Shown here piece by piece: positions 25,650 to 34,194 of a DNA stretch of 64,000 bases. Both the position numbers and the translations under genes were made by a program. The notes under the pieces were generated by a model. The model was not told the origin of the DNA and searched no databases. It was given only the letters and a program-made list of their open reading frames with translations. Source of the stretch: Bradyrhizobium elkanii USDA 76 (GTDB taxonomy: Bacteria; Pseudomonadota; Alphaproteobacteria; Rhizobiales; Xanthobacteraceae); assembly GCF_023278185.1 (NCBI RefSeq), contig NZ_CP066356.1, positions 3,154,001-3,218,000 on the forward strand, read 5' to 3'. Each line of letters starts with the position of its first letter. Positions within the stretch are counted from its first letter, which is position 1.

Positions 25650-25686
25650 CCGGTCACCACGACCGCCTAGCTGCCTCCGCTCCGCG

Positions 25687-26364
25687 TCAGCCGCGGGCCT
25701 GCCGCAGTGGCTCGCGCGCATGCTCCTTCGAGCGCAGCAATGCATCGACGAAGATCGGCTCCCAGGAGCGGATGTGCGTGCGGAGCAGGGCGGTCAGCGC
25801 CTCGGTCTCGCCGGCGAGCGCGAGCTCGATCAACCGGTAATGCTCGGGCACTGACGCTTGCTGCCGCTCGTGGCCGGCGCGGGAACTGATGCCGTACAGC
25901 CGCATCTTGTCGCGCAGGCCCATCACCGTGTCGGTCAGCAGGTCGTTGCCGGCGGCCGCGATGAACTCGCGATGATAGTTGCGGTCGGCTTCCAGATAGA
26001 GCTGGACGTCGTCGGTCTCGACGGCCTTGGCGATCTGGTCGGCCCAGCCGCGCACGACTGCCAGATCCTTTGGCGGGTTGGCGGCGACCAGCACGGCGGC
26101 GTGCAGCTCGAGCACCTCGCGCATGTCGAACAGGTTGCGCAACTCGGTCAGCGTCGGCTCGACCACCTTGAAGCCGCGGTTGCGCATCGGCTCGACCAGG
26201 CCGCCGCGGCTGAGCTCGAGCAGTGCTTCGCGCACCGGCGTCGAGGAGACGCCGAGGCTCGCCGCGAGAGACGGCACCGAATACATCGTGCCCGGAAGGC
26301 TCTGCCCGGAAATGATCTCGGCCCGCACCCGCTGCAGCACCTGTTCTCGCAAATTCTGGTCCAT
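25687..26364 (-). CDS. GntR-family regulator (FadR/FCD type)
   Basis: Regulator of 225 aa. N-terminal winged helix: 'SLPGTMYSVPSLAASLGVSSTPVREALLELSRGGLVEP', then the all-helical FCD ligand domain with metal-binding pattern residues in 'EADRNYHREFIAAAGN' and 'EHYRLIELALAG'. FCD regulators bind small carboxylates or acyl compounds. It is divergent from the molybdopterin oxidoreductase and converges with the acyl-CoA dehydrogenase, so it probably governs the former, through the inverted repeat in between. Confidence 0.92.
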   Translation of the reverse strand: MDQNLREQVLQRVRAEIISGQSLPGTMYSVPSLAASLGVSSTPVREALLELSRGGLVEPMRNRGFKVVEPTLTELRNLFDMREVLELHAAVLVAANPPKDLAVVRGWADQIAKAVETDDVQLYLEADRNYHREFIAAAGNDLLTDTVMGLRDKMRLYGISSRAGHERQQASVPEHYRLIELALAGETEALTALLRTHIRSWEPIFVDALLRSKEHAREPLRQARG

Positions 26365-26451
26365 GGGTGGTCGTCGCCGCCTCTCGCTGGGAACTTCGAT
26401 TCGTCCCTGATTATTACTTAGCCTTGACGCCGCCGGTAGCGTATGACGTAA

Positions 26452-26482
26452 ATGTGTAACGCACTACAAAAATGCGTCACAT
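26452..26482. promoter_or_regulatory. Candidate GntR operator
   Basis: Imperfect inverted repeat ATGTGtaACGCA ... TGCGTCACAT in the 144-base divergent region, ending 26 bases before the GTG start of the oxidoreductase. Arms are 10-bp complementary apart from a 2-base insertion. Its overlap with an alternative ATG (26452) argues that the GTG at 26509 is the true start. Confidence 0.5.
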
Positions 26483-26508
26483 GGGCTAACGGAATAGGTG
26501 AAACGGCG

Positions 26509-29500
26509 GTGAAAGAGCGGCTACCCGGCTATTGCACGCTTTGTCGCTCGCGCTGCGGTGCCGTCACCGTGGTCGAGGACGGGCGCCTTGTCGGCGTAGA
26601 GGTATTGAATAACCACCCGACCGGCGGCGCGCTTTGTGCCAAGGGCAGGGCGGCGCCCGAAATCGTCGCCAGCCCGCGCCGGCTGACCGTTCCGCTGAAG
26701 CGGACCCAGCCGCGCGGCGCCGCCGATCCGGGCTGGGTCGAGGTGTCCTGGGACGAGGCGTTGACCGAGATCGCCGCTCGGCTCGGTACGATCCGCGCCG
26801 AGAGCGGCGCCGAGGCGGTGGCGTTCGGCGTCACCACGCCGAGCGGCACGCCGATGGTCGACAGTTTCGAGTGGGTCGAGCGTTTCATCCGTGGCTTCGG
26901 CAGCCCGAACCTGATCTATGCGGTCGAGATCTGCGGCTGGCACAAGGACTATGCGCACGCGCTGACCTTCGGCCGCGGCATCGGCTTTCCCGATTACGAC
27001 AATGCCGATGCGATTATCCTGTGGGGCCACAATCCGGCGCGCACCTGGCTCGCCCAGGCAACGCGGATCGCCGATGCGCGGCGGCGCGGCGCCAAGGTCG
27101 TGGTGGTCGATCCCAAGCCGAACGGCTCGGGGCAGCAGGCCGATCTGTGGCTGCGCATTCGCCCGGGCGCCGATGGTGCGCTCGCGATGGGGGCGATCCG
27201 TCACCTCATCGCAACCGGCAGCTTCGATGCGGATTTCGTCAACGCATGGACCAATGGATCGCTGCTGGTCGATCGTGCGACGGGACGCTTCCTGCGCGCC
27301 GACGCGTTGTGGCCGGATGGCGCGTCGGAGGCTTTCGTTCGTCTCGATGCGTCGGGCGCGCCGGTACCTTGCGACACCCGCTACGCGCCGGAGAGCTGTG
27401 GCCAGCTGCGCGGCGCGCTGCAGGTCCGCACACGCGACGGCCGGATGATAGCGGCGGCAACTGCGTTCGAACTGCTTGTCGAGCGAGCCGCGCCTTACAC
27501 GCCGGCGCACGTCGCGGAGCTGACCTGGCTTCCTGTCGAGGACGTCGACGCGTTCAACACGCTTCTCGCTCGACGGCCACGGCTCGCCTATCATTCCTGG
27601 ACCGGCGTCGGCCAGCACACCAACGCGACCGCGATCGAGCGCACGATTGCAACGTTGTATGCGCTGACCGGCGCTTGCGACCGGCCCGGCGGCAATCGCT
27701 GGCCGGTGCCGCCGCCGACCCGTGCTCTCAACGACTACAACATCCTGTCGCCGGAGCAGCAGGCAAAGGCGCTGGGCATTACTGAGCTGCCGCTCGGCCC
27801 GCCGGCCAAGGGCTGGATCACGGCGCGCGACTTCAGCCGGGCCGTGCTCGACGGCGAGCCCTACCGGGTGCGCGCGCTGGTCGCCTTCGGCACCAACTTC
27901 GTCGTCTCGCAGGGCCATTCCGAGCGCAACCGCGCCGCGCTGAACGCGCTGGAATTCCAGGTTCATATCGACATGTTCATGAACCCGACCGCGGAGAGCG
28001 CCGATTTCGTGCTGCCCGCCAGCACGCCGTGGGAGCGCGATGCGCTCAAGATCGGATTCGAGATCACGCAGCAGGCCGTCGAGACCGTGCAGTTTCGCCC
28101 GCGCATGGTCGAGCCGGTCGGTGAGGTGAAGGCGGACTATGAGATCGCTGCCGCGCTCGCGCTCAAGCTCGGCATGGACGAGCTGTTCTTCGGCGGCGAC
28201 ATCACGGCCGGGTGGAACTATCAGCTCGCACCGCTCGGCATCGATGTCGAGGATCTCCGCGCGCATCCCGAGGGTCGTCGGTTCCCGCAGGCCTTCCGCG
28301 ACGAAAAATACGCCGTGGCGCGCGAGGACCGAACAGTCGCCGGATTTGCGACGCCGACGCGCCGCGTCGAGCTTTATTCCGAGCTGATGCTGGGACACGG
28401 GTATGATCCCTTGCCCGACCACGTCGAGCCGGTCGGCAGCCCGCTCACGGCAGCGCCGGACGCACGCTTTCCGCTCGCGCTTTCCACCGCCAAGAGCGGC
28501 TGGTTCGTTCACTCCTCCTATCGGCACGTCGCCTCGCTGCGGCGCAAGTCGCCCGATCCGGCCGTCGAGATCAGTCCGCAACTCGCCGAGAGGCGCGGCC
28601 TTGCCGAAGGCGACTGGGCCGTGGTGGAGACGCATGGCGGTGCCGTGCGCTTGAAGGTGCGCCTCAATGCGGCGCTCGACGATCGGGTCGTCGTCGCCGA
28701 ATTCGGCTGGTGGGAAGAATGTCCGCCGCTCGGCCGCGAGCGTTCCGCGACGGCAGGCATCCACACCCGCAACATCAACGCCGTGCTGCACGACGATGCA
28801 CGCGATCCGGTCAGCGGCTCCGTCCCGCTGCGCGCGATTGTCTGCGATATCAGGCGCGACGGAATTGCCAGTCGTGGCCTGTGGAGCGGTCAGCGGCGGT
28901 TCACGGTCGGCGCGCGCCGCGCCGAGGCGGATAATGTCGTCGCGCTCAAGCTGCTGCCACGTGACGGCGGTCCGCTGCCCGACTTCCTGCCGGGCCAGCA
29001 CGTCATGGTCTCGCTGCCCGGCGCGGCGGAGGCTCGGGCCTATTCGCTGACCGGATCGGCTGATCTGCCGCATGCGCTGTCGATCGCGGTGAAGGGACGT
29101 TTCTTCAATGAGGCGCCGGGTGGCGACGCGGCGTTCTTCATGCCGGATCGTCTGCATCGCCTGGCCGTCGGCGACGAGGTTGTGCTGGAGCCGCCGGGCG
29201 GCATCTTCACGCCGCCATTGAAGGGGGCGCGGCCGCTGATTTTCCTCGCCGCCGGCATCGGCATCACGCCGTTCATCAGCCATCTCGAAACGCTGCAACG
29301 GATTGCGCCACAGGATCGCGTTGGCGAAATCCTGCTGCTGCATGGCTGCCGCAGCAGCCGGGAGCATCCGTTTGCCGAGCGGCTTGCACAGTTGGACGCC
29401 GGTATTCCAAGGCTGAAGCGCGTGACATTCTATTCCGCGCCGTTCGCGCAGGACCCGATCGACTCGCATTCGTTGCGCAAGGGGAGGGTTGATCTCGGAC

Positions 29501-29910
29501 AGGTCAAGCCGCTGTTGGCGCGCCGGCCGCTGGTCTACATCTGCGGCTCGCCGGAATTCGTTGCGGCGCAGATCGAGGCCGTGACGGCGCTCGGCGTGCC
29601 GCGCTTCGACATTTTCGCTGAAAGCTTCGTGTCGCCGCCGTCGGTGCCGAGCAACCTTGCGCCGCGCACCATCCGGCTTGCGGGCAGCAAGCAGAGCTTT
29701 TCCTGGAAACCCGAGCAGGGGACGCTGCTTGATGCGGCGAGTGCGGCGGGTGTCGCGCTGCCGAGCGGCTGCCGTGTCGGGCAATGCGAAAGCTGTGCGG
29801 TTCAGGTCGTCGATGGGGAGTTCACCCATCTCGGCCCTGTCGATGGCAGCGAGGGACAGTGCCTCGCCTGCCAGGCCGTGCCGCTGACCGATCTCACGCT
29901 CGCGCTTTGA
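26509..29910 (+). CDS. Molybdopterin oxidoreductase fused to flavin/2Fe-2S reductase
   Basis: A 1133-aa self-contained redox enzyme. Order: N-terminal 4Fe-4S site C9-x2-C12-x3-C16...C43; bis-MGD catalytic domain of the DMSO-reductase superfamily with a likely Mo-ligand Cys in 'AVEICGWHKD'; molydopterin-binding barrel (to about residue 800); then ferredoxin-reductase-type FAD domain ('ARAYSLTGS'), NAD domain ('AAGIGITPFISHLE') and a C-terminal plant-type 2Fe-2S domain 'CRVGQCESCAVQ...CLAC'. The reductase part is like phthalate-dioxygenase reductase, so NAD(P)H could feed the Mo site directly. No export signal. Substrate unknown; nitrate-type reduction, hydroxylation and dehydroxylation are all possible. 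GTG 26509 is preferred; ATG 26452 is the alternative. Confidence 0.9.
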   Translation: MKERLPGYCTLCRSRCGAVTVVEDGRLVGVEVLNNHPTGGALCAKGRAAPEIVASPRRLTVPLKRTQPRGAADPGWVEVSWDEALTEIAARLGTIRAESGAEAVAFGVTTPSGTPMVDSFEWVERFIRGFGSPNLIYAVEICGWHKDYAHALTFGRGIGFPDYDNADAIILWGHNPARTWLAQATRIADARRRGAKVVVVDPKPNGSGQQADLWLRIRPGADGALAMGAIRHLIATGSFDADFVNAWTNGSLLVDRATGRFLRADALWPDGASEAFVRLDASGAPVPCDTRYAPESCGQLRGALQVRTRDGRMIAAATAFELLVERAAPYTPAHVAELTWLPVEDVDAFNTLLARRPRLAYHSWTGVGQHTNATAIERTIATLYALTGACDRPGGNRWPVPPPTRALNDYNILSPEQQAKALGITELPLGPPAKGWITARDFSRAVLDGEPYRVRALVAFGTNFVVSQGHSERNRAALNALEFQVHIDMFMNPTAESADFVLPASTPWERDALKIGFEITQQAVETVQFRPRMVEPVGEVKADYEIAAALALKLGMDELFFGGDITAGWNYQLAPLGIDVEDLRAHPEGRRFPQAFRDEKYAVAREDRTVAGFATPTRRVELYSELMLGHGYDPLPDHVEPVGSPLTAAPDARFPLALSTAKSGWFVHSSYRHVASLRRKSPDPAVEISPQLAERRGLAEGDWAVVETHGGAVRLKVRLNAALDDRVVVAEFGWWEECPPLGRERSATAGIHTRNINAVLHDDARDPVSGSVPLRAIVCDIRRDGIASRGLWSGQRRFTVGARRAEADNVVALKLLPRDGGPLPDFLPGQHVMVSLPGAAEARAYSLTGSADLPHALSIAVKGRFFNEAPGGDAAFFMPDRLHRLAVGDEVVLEPPGGIFTPPLKGARPLIFLAAGIGITPFISHLETLQRIAPQDRVGEILLLHGCRSSREHPFAERLAQLDAGIPRLKRVTFYSAPFAQDPIDSHSLRKGRVDLGQVKPLLARRPLVYICGSPEFVAAQIEAVTALGVPRFDIFAESFVSPPSVPSNLAPRTIRLAGSKQSFSWKPEQGTLLDAASAAGVALPSGCRVGQCESCAVQVVDGEFTHLGPVDGSEGQCLACQAVPLTDLTLAL

Positions 29911-29963
29911 TGACCAAACACGATTGAAGGCTGTAACCGCATTACCGGAAGGGGATCAGATTG

Positions 29964-31418
29964 ATGACGAATGCAACGCACGATCAAACCGTGGGCTTAC
30001 GAAAACCTGTCGCGGACAACATCATCGCGCGATTTTCGCAAGCCCTGGTGGCGTTTGCGGAGCGCTGGTTCCCGGATGCCTACGTCTTCGTCCTGATCGC
30101 GGTGATTGCGGTCGCAATTGGCGCGATCCTGCATGGCGGTTCGCCGCTTGCCGTCAGCCGCGCGTTCGGTGACGGGTTCTGGAACCTGATTCCCTTCACG
30201 ATGCAGATGGCGCTGGTCGCGATCGGCGGCTATGTCGTGGCGATGTCGCCGCCGATGGCGGCCGTGCTGGCGCGGCTCGCCAGCGTGCCGAAGACCGGGC
30301 GCGGCGCCGTGGTCTTTGTCGGCGTGCTCAGCATCTTTCTGTCGCTGCTGAACTGGGGCCTGAGCCTGATCTTCTCGGGTCTTCTGGTGCGGGAGATCGC
30401 ACGGCGTACCGACATCAGGCTCGACTACCGGGCGGCCGGTGCCGCCGGCTATCTCGGGCTCGGTTGCGGCTTCACCCTCGGCATCACGTCATCAGCCGCG
30501 CAGCTGCAGGCCAATGCCGGCAGCATTCCGGCATCGCTTCTGCCGATCACCGGCGTGATCGGTTTCTCGGAAACCATCCTGACCTGGCAGAACATGGTCA
30601 CCGTCGTGATGGTGACCGTGGTCTCTGCTGCGATCTGCTATTTCACGACGCCTGCGCCCGAACAGGCGAAGACGGCGGAAGACCTCGGCGTTGCGCTTGG
30701 CGATGATCGCATCGAGGCCAGGAAGCCGGCGCGTCCGGGCGACTGGCTGGAGTTCAGCCCGCTGCTGACGATCCTGATCGCCGTGCTTGCCGCCGGCTGG
30801 TTGTGGCAGACGTTCCAGTCGGGCAATCCGCTGATCACGTTGTCGGGCCTCAACACCTATAATTTCGTCTTCCTCATCCTCGGCATCGTGCTGCACTGGC
30901 GTCCGCGCAGCCTCATCGAGTCGTTCTCGAAGGCGATGCCGAGTGTCTCCGGCGTGCTGTTGCAGTTTCCGTTCTACGCCGGCATTGCGCAGATCCTGAC
31001 CAAGGTCCCGAACGGCAGCGGCACGACGCTGTCGGACACGATCGCACACTGGTTCGTCGGCGCCTCCAGCAATTCCACCGTGTTCTCGTTCCTGGTCGGA
31101 ATCTATTCGGCGCTGCTCGGCTTCTTCGTGCCGTCGGCCGGCGGCAAGTGGATCATCGAGGCGCCCTACATCATGAAGGCGGCCAACGACATCGGCGCGC
31201 ATCTCGGCTGGACGGTGATGGTCTACAACATCGCCGAGACGCTGCCGAACTTCATCAACCCGTTCTGGATGCTGCCGCTGCTCGGCATCCTCGGCCTGAA
31301 GTCGAAGGATCTGATCGGCTACACCTCGGTGCAGTTCTTCATCCACTTTCCGATCGTGATGCTGCTGGCGGCGATCCTGATGGCAACCTTCACCTATCAT
31401 CCGCCGATCCTGCCTTGA
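29964..31418 (+). CDS. AtoE-like short-chain fatty acid transporter family protein
   Basis: Integral membrane protein of 484 aa with about 12 hydrophobic segments, matching the AtoE/short-chain fatty acid transporter family: 'ADNIIARFSQALVAFAERWFPD' start, 'GDGFWNLIPFTMQMALV', 'LNWGLSLIFSGLL', 'GITSSAAQLQANAGS'. E. coli AtoE is linked to short-chain fatty acid use. GGAAGGGG lies 9 bases before the ATG (a TTG codon just upstream at 29961 is possible). 53 bases downstream of the molybdoenzyme gene, so the two are probably co-expressed and the transporter may import its substrate or remove its product. Confidence 0.9.
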   Translation: MTNATHDQTVGLRKPVADNIIARFSQALVAFAERWFPDAYVFVLIAVIAVAIGAILHGGSPLAVSRAFGDGFWNLIPFTMQMALVAIGGYVVAMSPPMAAVLARLASVPKTGRGAVVFVGVLSIFLSLLNWGLSLIFSGLLVREIARRTDIRLDYRAAGAAGYLGLGCGFTLGITSSAAQLQANAGSIPASLLPITGVIGFSETILTWQNMVTVVMVTVVSAAICYFTTPAPEQAKTAEDLGVALGDDRIEARKPARPGDWLEFSPLLTILIAVLAAGWLWQTFQSGNPLITLSGLNTYNFVFLILGIVLHWRPRSLIESFSKAMPSVSGVLLQFPFYAGIAQILTKVPNGSGTTLSDTIAHWFVGASSNSTVFSFLVGIYSALLGFFVPSAGGKWIIEAPYIMKAANDIGAHLGWTVMVYNIAETLPNFINPFWMLPLLGILGLKSKDLIGYTSVQFFIHFPIVMLLAAILMATFTYHPPILP

Positions 31419-31426
31419 GCGACCAT

Positions 31427-31457
31427 GGCCGGGCACCGGGACGCACGGTGCCCGGCC
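31427..31457 (+). terminator. Terminator hairpin after the transporter gene
   Basis: Perfect 12-bp stem GGCCGGGCACCG / CGGTGCCCGGCC with a 7-nt loop, 8 bases after the stop codon. No long T-run follows. It ends the molybdoenzyme-transporter unit. The next 325 bases (31458-31782) show no gene I can support. Confidence 0.7.
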
Positions 31458-31782
31458 AAGTCAGCGCTCGACGACCGTCATTACCAAAACTGTGCTGTTT
31501 TTCCGCCGGCCGCGAACGAGCCATCGCGCCGGACAGTCATCTTTGGACAGTCATTTCATTGACCGCCGCGCGGTTTGGCTGGATATTGATGCGCGATATC
31601 CGTGTTGTCCAAGGTCACCGCAATGAGACATGACCACTGCAGCTTGATGTGCGACATGCGACGCCGCATGCAGCATCGCTGTGTCTCGGCGGCGACCGGC
31701 GTCTGTTGTTGTTGATCGCTTCGACAAGTCCAAAGCATCCGACAATCAGACAGGAGCGCCGTCATTCGGCGATTGAGCACGC

Positions 31783-32004
31783 ATGTCCCAAGCCCAAATG
31801 CCCCAAGCCTATGTCATCGAAGTATCGGATCGCACCGCCGGCATCGTCGTCAGCGATAGCCGTGGCTTCTGCTTCTTCTCCTCCGACCGCGCCTTTGACG
31901 GCCTCGACGGGGGCTATTTCGGCTCCGCGCGCGCCGCGGAGCGTGCGGTGAGGGCGCACTTGCAGCAGCGCCGCGAGGTCGGGGGCCGTGCGACGCGCGG
32001 TTGA
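31783..32004 (+). CDS. Hypothetical protein, 73 aa
   Basis: Small soluble protein: 'AYVIEVSDRTAGIVVSDSRG' followed by 'FCFFSSDRAFDGLDGGYFGS' and an Arg-rich tail. The N-terminal part has regular alternating hydrophobicity of a small beta sheet and the 'ARAAERAVRAHL' stretch a helix. No domain recognised; ribosome site weak. It converges on the formyltransferase gene. Probably real because of typical codon use and plausible fold pattern, but no function can be given. Confidence 0.6.
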   Translation: MSQAQMPQAYVIEVSDRTAGIVVSDSRGFCFFSSDRAFDGLDGGYFGSARAAERAVRAHLQQRREVGGRATRG

Positions 32005-32013
32005 GGCGGTTTC

Positions 32014-32736
32014 TCAGGAGGCTGCGGCGAGCGGCGGCGAGACCACCTGCGGCGCCTCGGGCGCCTGCGCGGCAGTCGTTGCCAGCTGGAAGCGGATGCC
32101 GTGCAACGAGCAGGTCAGCGGGATGCCGCGAAAGTCGTCATGGAAGGCGCGGATCCGGCGCGCCAGCTCGCCGGCGCTGATGCCGGCGGGAAGCTCGCAC
32201 ATCTCGCGGTACATCTGCCGCGTGCTCTTGATTCCGCACCAGGCGATCTCCAATTCCGCCAGCGGCGTGGGATCGCAGGCGAGATCGCGCGACATCCGCC
32301 AGAACAGATGGGCAAGCCGCACATAGGCGATCTGTTCGAGCCCGCGTACGCTGATCCTGTCGGGAATGATGAAGGACTCGACCCCGACGATCGGGCCGGA
32401 ATCGACGCGCGCCGCCATCGCATGGGCCGTCGCGCCGAAGGTGCGGGCACCGTCATAGAGCGCGAAATGCGCTGGCGCCCAGCCGGGATATTGCGGCGGG
32501 CCGGGATGGAAATTGTAGGCGCCATGGCCGAGTGCCGCCAGAATGTGCTCCGGCACGATGACGCTGGTGGTGAAGGCCAACAGCCGGGCCTCGCGCAAGA
32601 CCTCCGGCCCGATCGCGGCGAGCTCGTCGGCCGTTACCACGCAGCGGAACGACAGCGCCGGATTGTGCGCCTTCAGCAGTTCGGTGAGCGCGAATTGCTG
32701 GTTGGCGACGCCGGTGAGAAGGATGATTGTCTTCAT
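32014..32736 (-). CDS. Formyltransferase-fold protein (sugar or amine N-formyltransferase type)
   Basis: Folate-dependent formyltransferase fold, 240 aa. The catalytic triad is visible: N75 and H77 in 'GAYNFHPGPPQYPGWAP', and D112 in 'AARVDSGPIVG'. It lacks the C-terminal tRNA-binding domain of Fmt, so it probably formylates a small amine such as an amino sugar nucleotide. Start: ATG 32736 with GGAAGG 11 bases upstream; the ATG at 32778, overlapping the upstream stop (ATGA), is an alternative adding 14 residues. Third gene of a minus-strand run with a glycosyltransferase-like and a HAD protein, next to the flagellar cluster, suggesting surface or filament glycan modification (inference). Confidence 0.82.
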   Translation of the reverse strand: MKTIILLTGVANQQFALTELLKAHNPALSFRCVVTADELAAIGPEVLREARLLAFTTSVIVPEHILAALGHGAYNFHPGPPQYPGWAPAHFALYDGARTFGATAHAMAARVDSGPIVGVESFIIPDRISVRGLEQIAYVRLAHLFWRMSRDLACDPTPLAELEIAWCGIKSTRQMYREMCELPAGISAGELARRIRAFHDDFRGIPLTCSLHGIRFQLATTAAQAPEAPQVVSPPLAAAS

Positions 32737-32777
32737 GATGTCGATGTCCTTCCCTTGCTCTGTCTTCCCCGCGTTCA

Positions 32778-34136
32778 TCAGCCGCGCTGCCCGGCCATCA
32801 CGACGACGCTGCCGGCATCGCGGGACTGGCCCACGGTGCGGAACAGGTCGGCCGGCAATGTCTGCCACGGCGCGATCTCGATGATGCGGTTGTTCGCGCT
32901 TCTCGCGGCCGATTTCGCCGCGCGGATATCGTCCTGCCAGGGGCAGAGTGCGAGCTCGAGCCGGCCGAATCCGCCGCAATCGGCCGCGAACGCGCCGGTG
33001 ACCGCCTCGATGCCGGCAGCCATTTCGCGCGCGTCGCTGGTCGCTATATCGCGCATGATCACGGTGATCGCCTCATTCGAGGCCGCCTGCGACCGGATCA
33101 CGATCATGGCGTCACGGCCGCCGCTGCGGCTGGCGCGCCGCGCGGCCCGCATCGCGATGCCGAATTCGGCGTCCGGTCCAAGATCGCTGCCGTCGGTGGG
33201 CAGGTTGTGAACGACCGTGGTGTGGCGGGGCGTGCCGGCGTCTTCGGCCGGGGCGTGGTACGAGCGCGGCAGCCAGACCGTGTCGAGCGCCATCTGCGAC
33301 GATGTCAGGCTCCAGGCCTGGTCGAGCAAATAGCCTTCCCAGACCGCGGGATAGGCGCTCGCGATGTGGTGCCAGTTGCGCAGCACCGTTTCGGCGGCAG
33401 GCGAGCGGCCGAGATAGAGGGTGCGCGCCGACATTTCCCACCGGTTCCATTTGTGGAGCGCGACGTCGCAATCAAGGTATGACGGCAGCAGTGGCGGCTC
33501 GCTGAGGACTGCGTCGGCCTCGATGAAGAGCAGCGGCTCGCGGTGCTGCTCCCACATCCGCAGCATGAAGCCGGATTTATCGGCTGCGCGCATGTGCTCG
33601 CCGTCTGCGGTGTCGATCGGTGCGATATCGCAGGCGATCCGGAATTCGGCCAGCTTGTCGCGGAGGGCGCGGGCGCGATCGTCGCCGCAAGCGCGGGGGT
33701 AGCAGGAGACCACGCGCAGCGATGCCTCGGACCTCGAGCCTTGCTCGGGCGCGATCGGGCGCCAATTGAGGCCGCCCCACCACATCTCATGCGGGCCATC
33801 GAAGCTCGGCCCGATCGTTCCGAAGTCGGTCAGCTTGGATTTCAGGAAGTCGAAGGCGGGATTCTCGCCGAAGGGGACGACGACCGCGCAGTCGGCGCGA
33901 AGCGACCGGTAAAGCATCTCGGCGGCGGGGCCGCTCGGCGGCTCGACGAGGATGATGACGCCATGGTCCCTCGCCGGCACCGAGCCGGCCTGATGGACGA
34001 CCGCGGGTCCGAGCCGCTCCGACAGCCATGCGAGCCGTCGGCGCTGCGCCGCGCTCATCCGGATGCCGTTCGCCGCCAGCAATTGGTCGAAGTTCGTCTG
34101 CAAGCCGTCCGCTTGCGCCGTGTCAGCCGAAATCAT
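32778..34136 (-). CDS. Glycosyltransferase-like hypothetical protein
   Basis: 452 aa, no secretion signal. The middle of the protein resembles nucleotide-sugar transferases of the GT-A fold: 'HREPLLFIEADAVLSEPP' with an acidic E-A-D in the place of the DxD metal motif, then 'SYLDCDVALHKWNRWEMSARTLYLG' and 'WEGYLLDQAWSL', which recall the acceptor part of such enzymes. The C-terminal 100 residues are of unknown type. Family assignment is by eye and tentative. Lies 58 bases downstream of the HAD gene and just before the formyltransferase. Confidence 0.65.
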   Translation of the reverse strand: MISADTAQADGLQTNFDQLLAANGIRMSAAQRRRLAWLSERLGPAVVHQAGSVPARDHGVIILVEPPSGPAAEMLYRSLRADCAVVVPFGENPAFDFLKSKLTDFGTIGPSFDGPHEMWWGGLNWRPIAPEQGSRSEASLRVVSCYPRACGDDRARALRDKLAEFRIACDIAPIDTADGEHMRAADKSGFMLRMWEQHREPLLFIEADAVLSEPPLLPSYLDCDVALHKWNRWEMSARTLYLGRSPAAETVLRNWHHIASAYPAVWEGYLLDQAWSLTSSQMALDTVWLPRSYHAPAEDAGTPRHTTVVHNLPTDGSDLGPDAEFGIAMRAARRASRSGGRDAMIVIRSQAASNEAITVIMRDIATSDAREMAAGIEAVTGAFAADCGGFGRLELALCPWQDDIRAAKSAARSANNRIIEIAPWQTLPADLFRTVGQSRDAGSVVVMAGQRG

Positions 34137-34194
34137 GCCCGCACTACCCCTCGTTAACCTTCTACGTGCGGGGCGGCCGGATCAGGCGGACAAA

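Noticed and set aside
26521..29829. 1102-codon open frame on the minus strand
   Set aside because: Exact antisense of the molybdopterin oxidoreductase; Arg/Asp/His-rich low-complexity translation without domains, caused by high GC.
32014..32736. Methionyl-tRNA formyltransferase
   Set aside because: Only the catalytic domain is present, no C-terminal tRNA-binding domain and no def neighbour.
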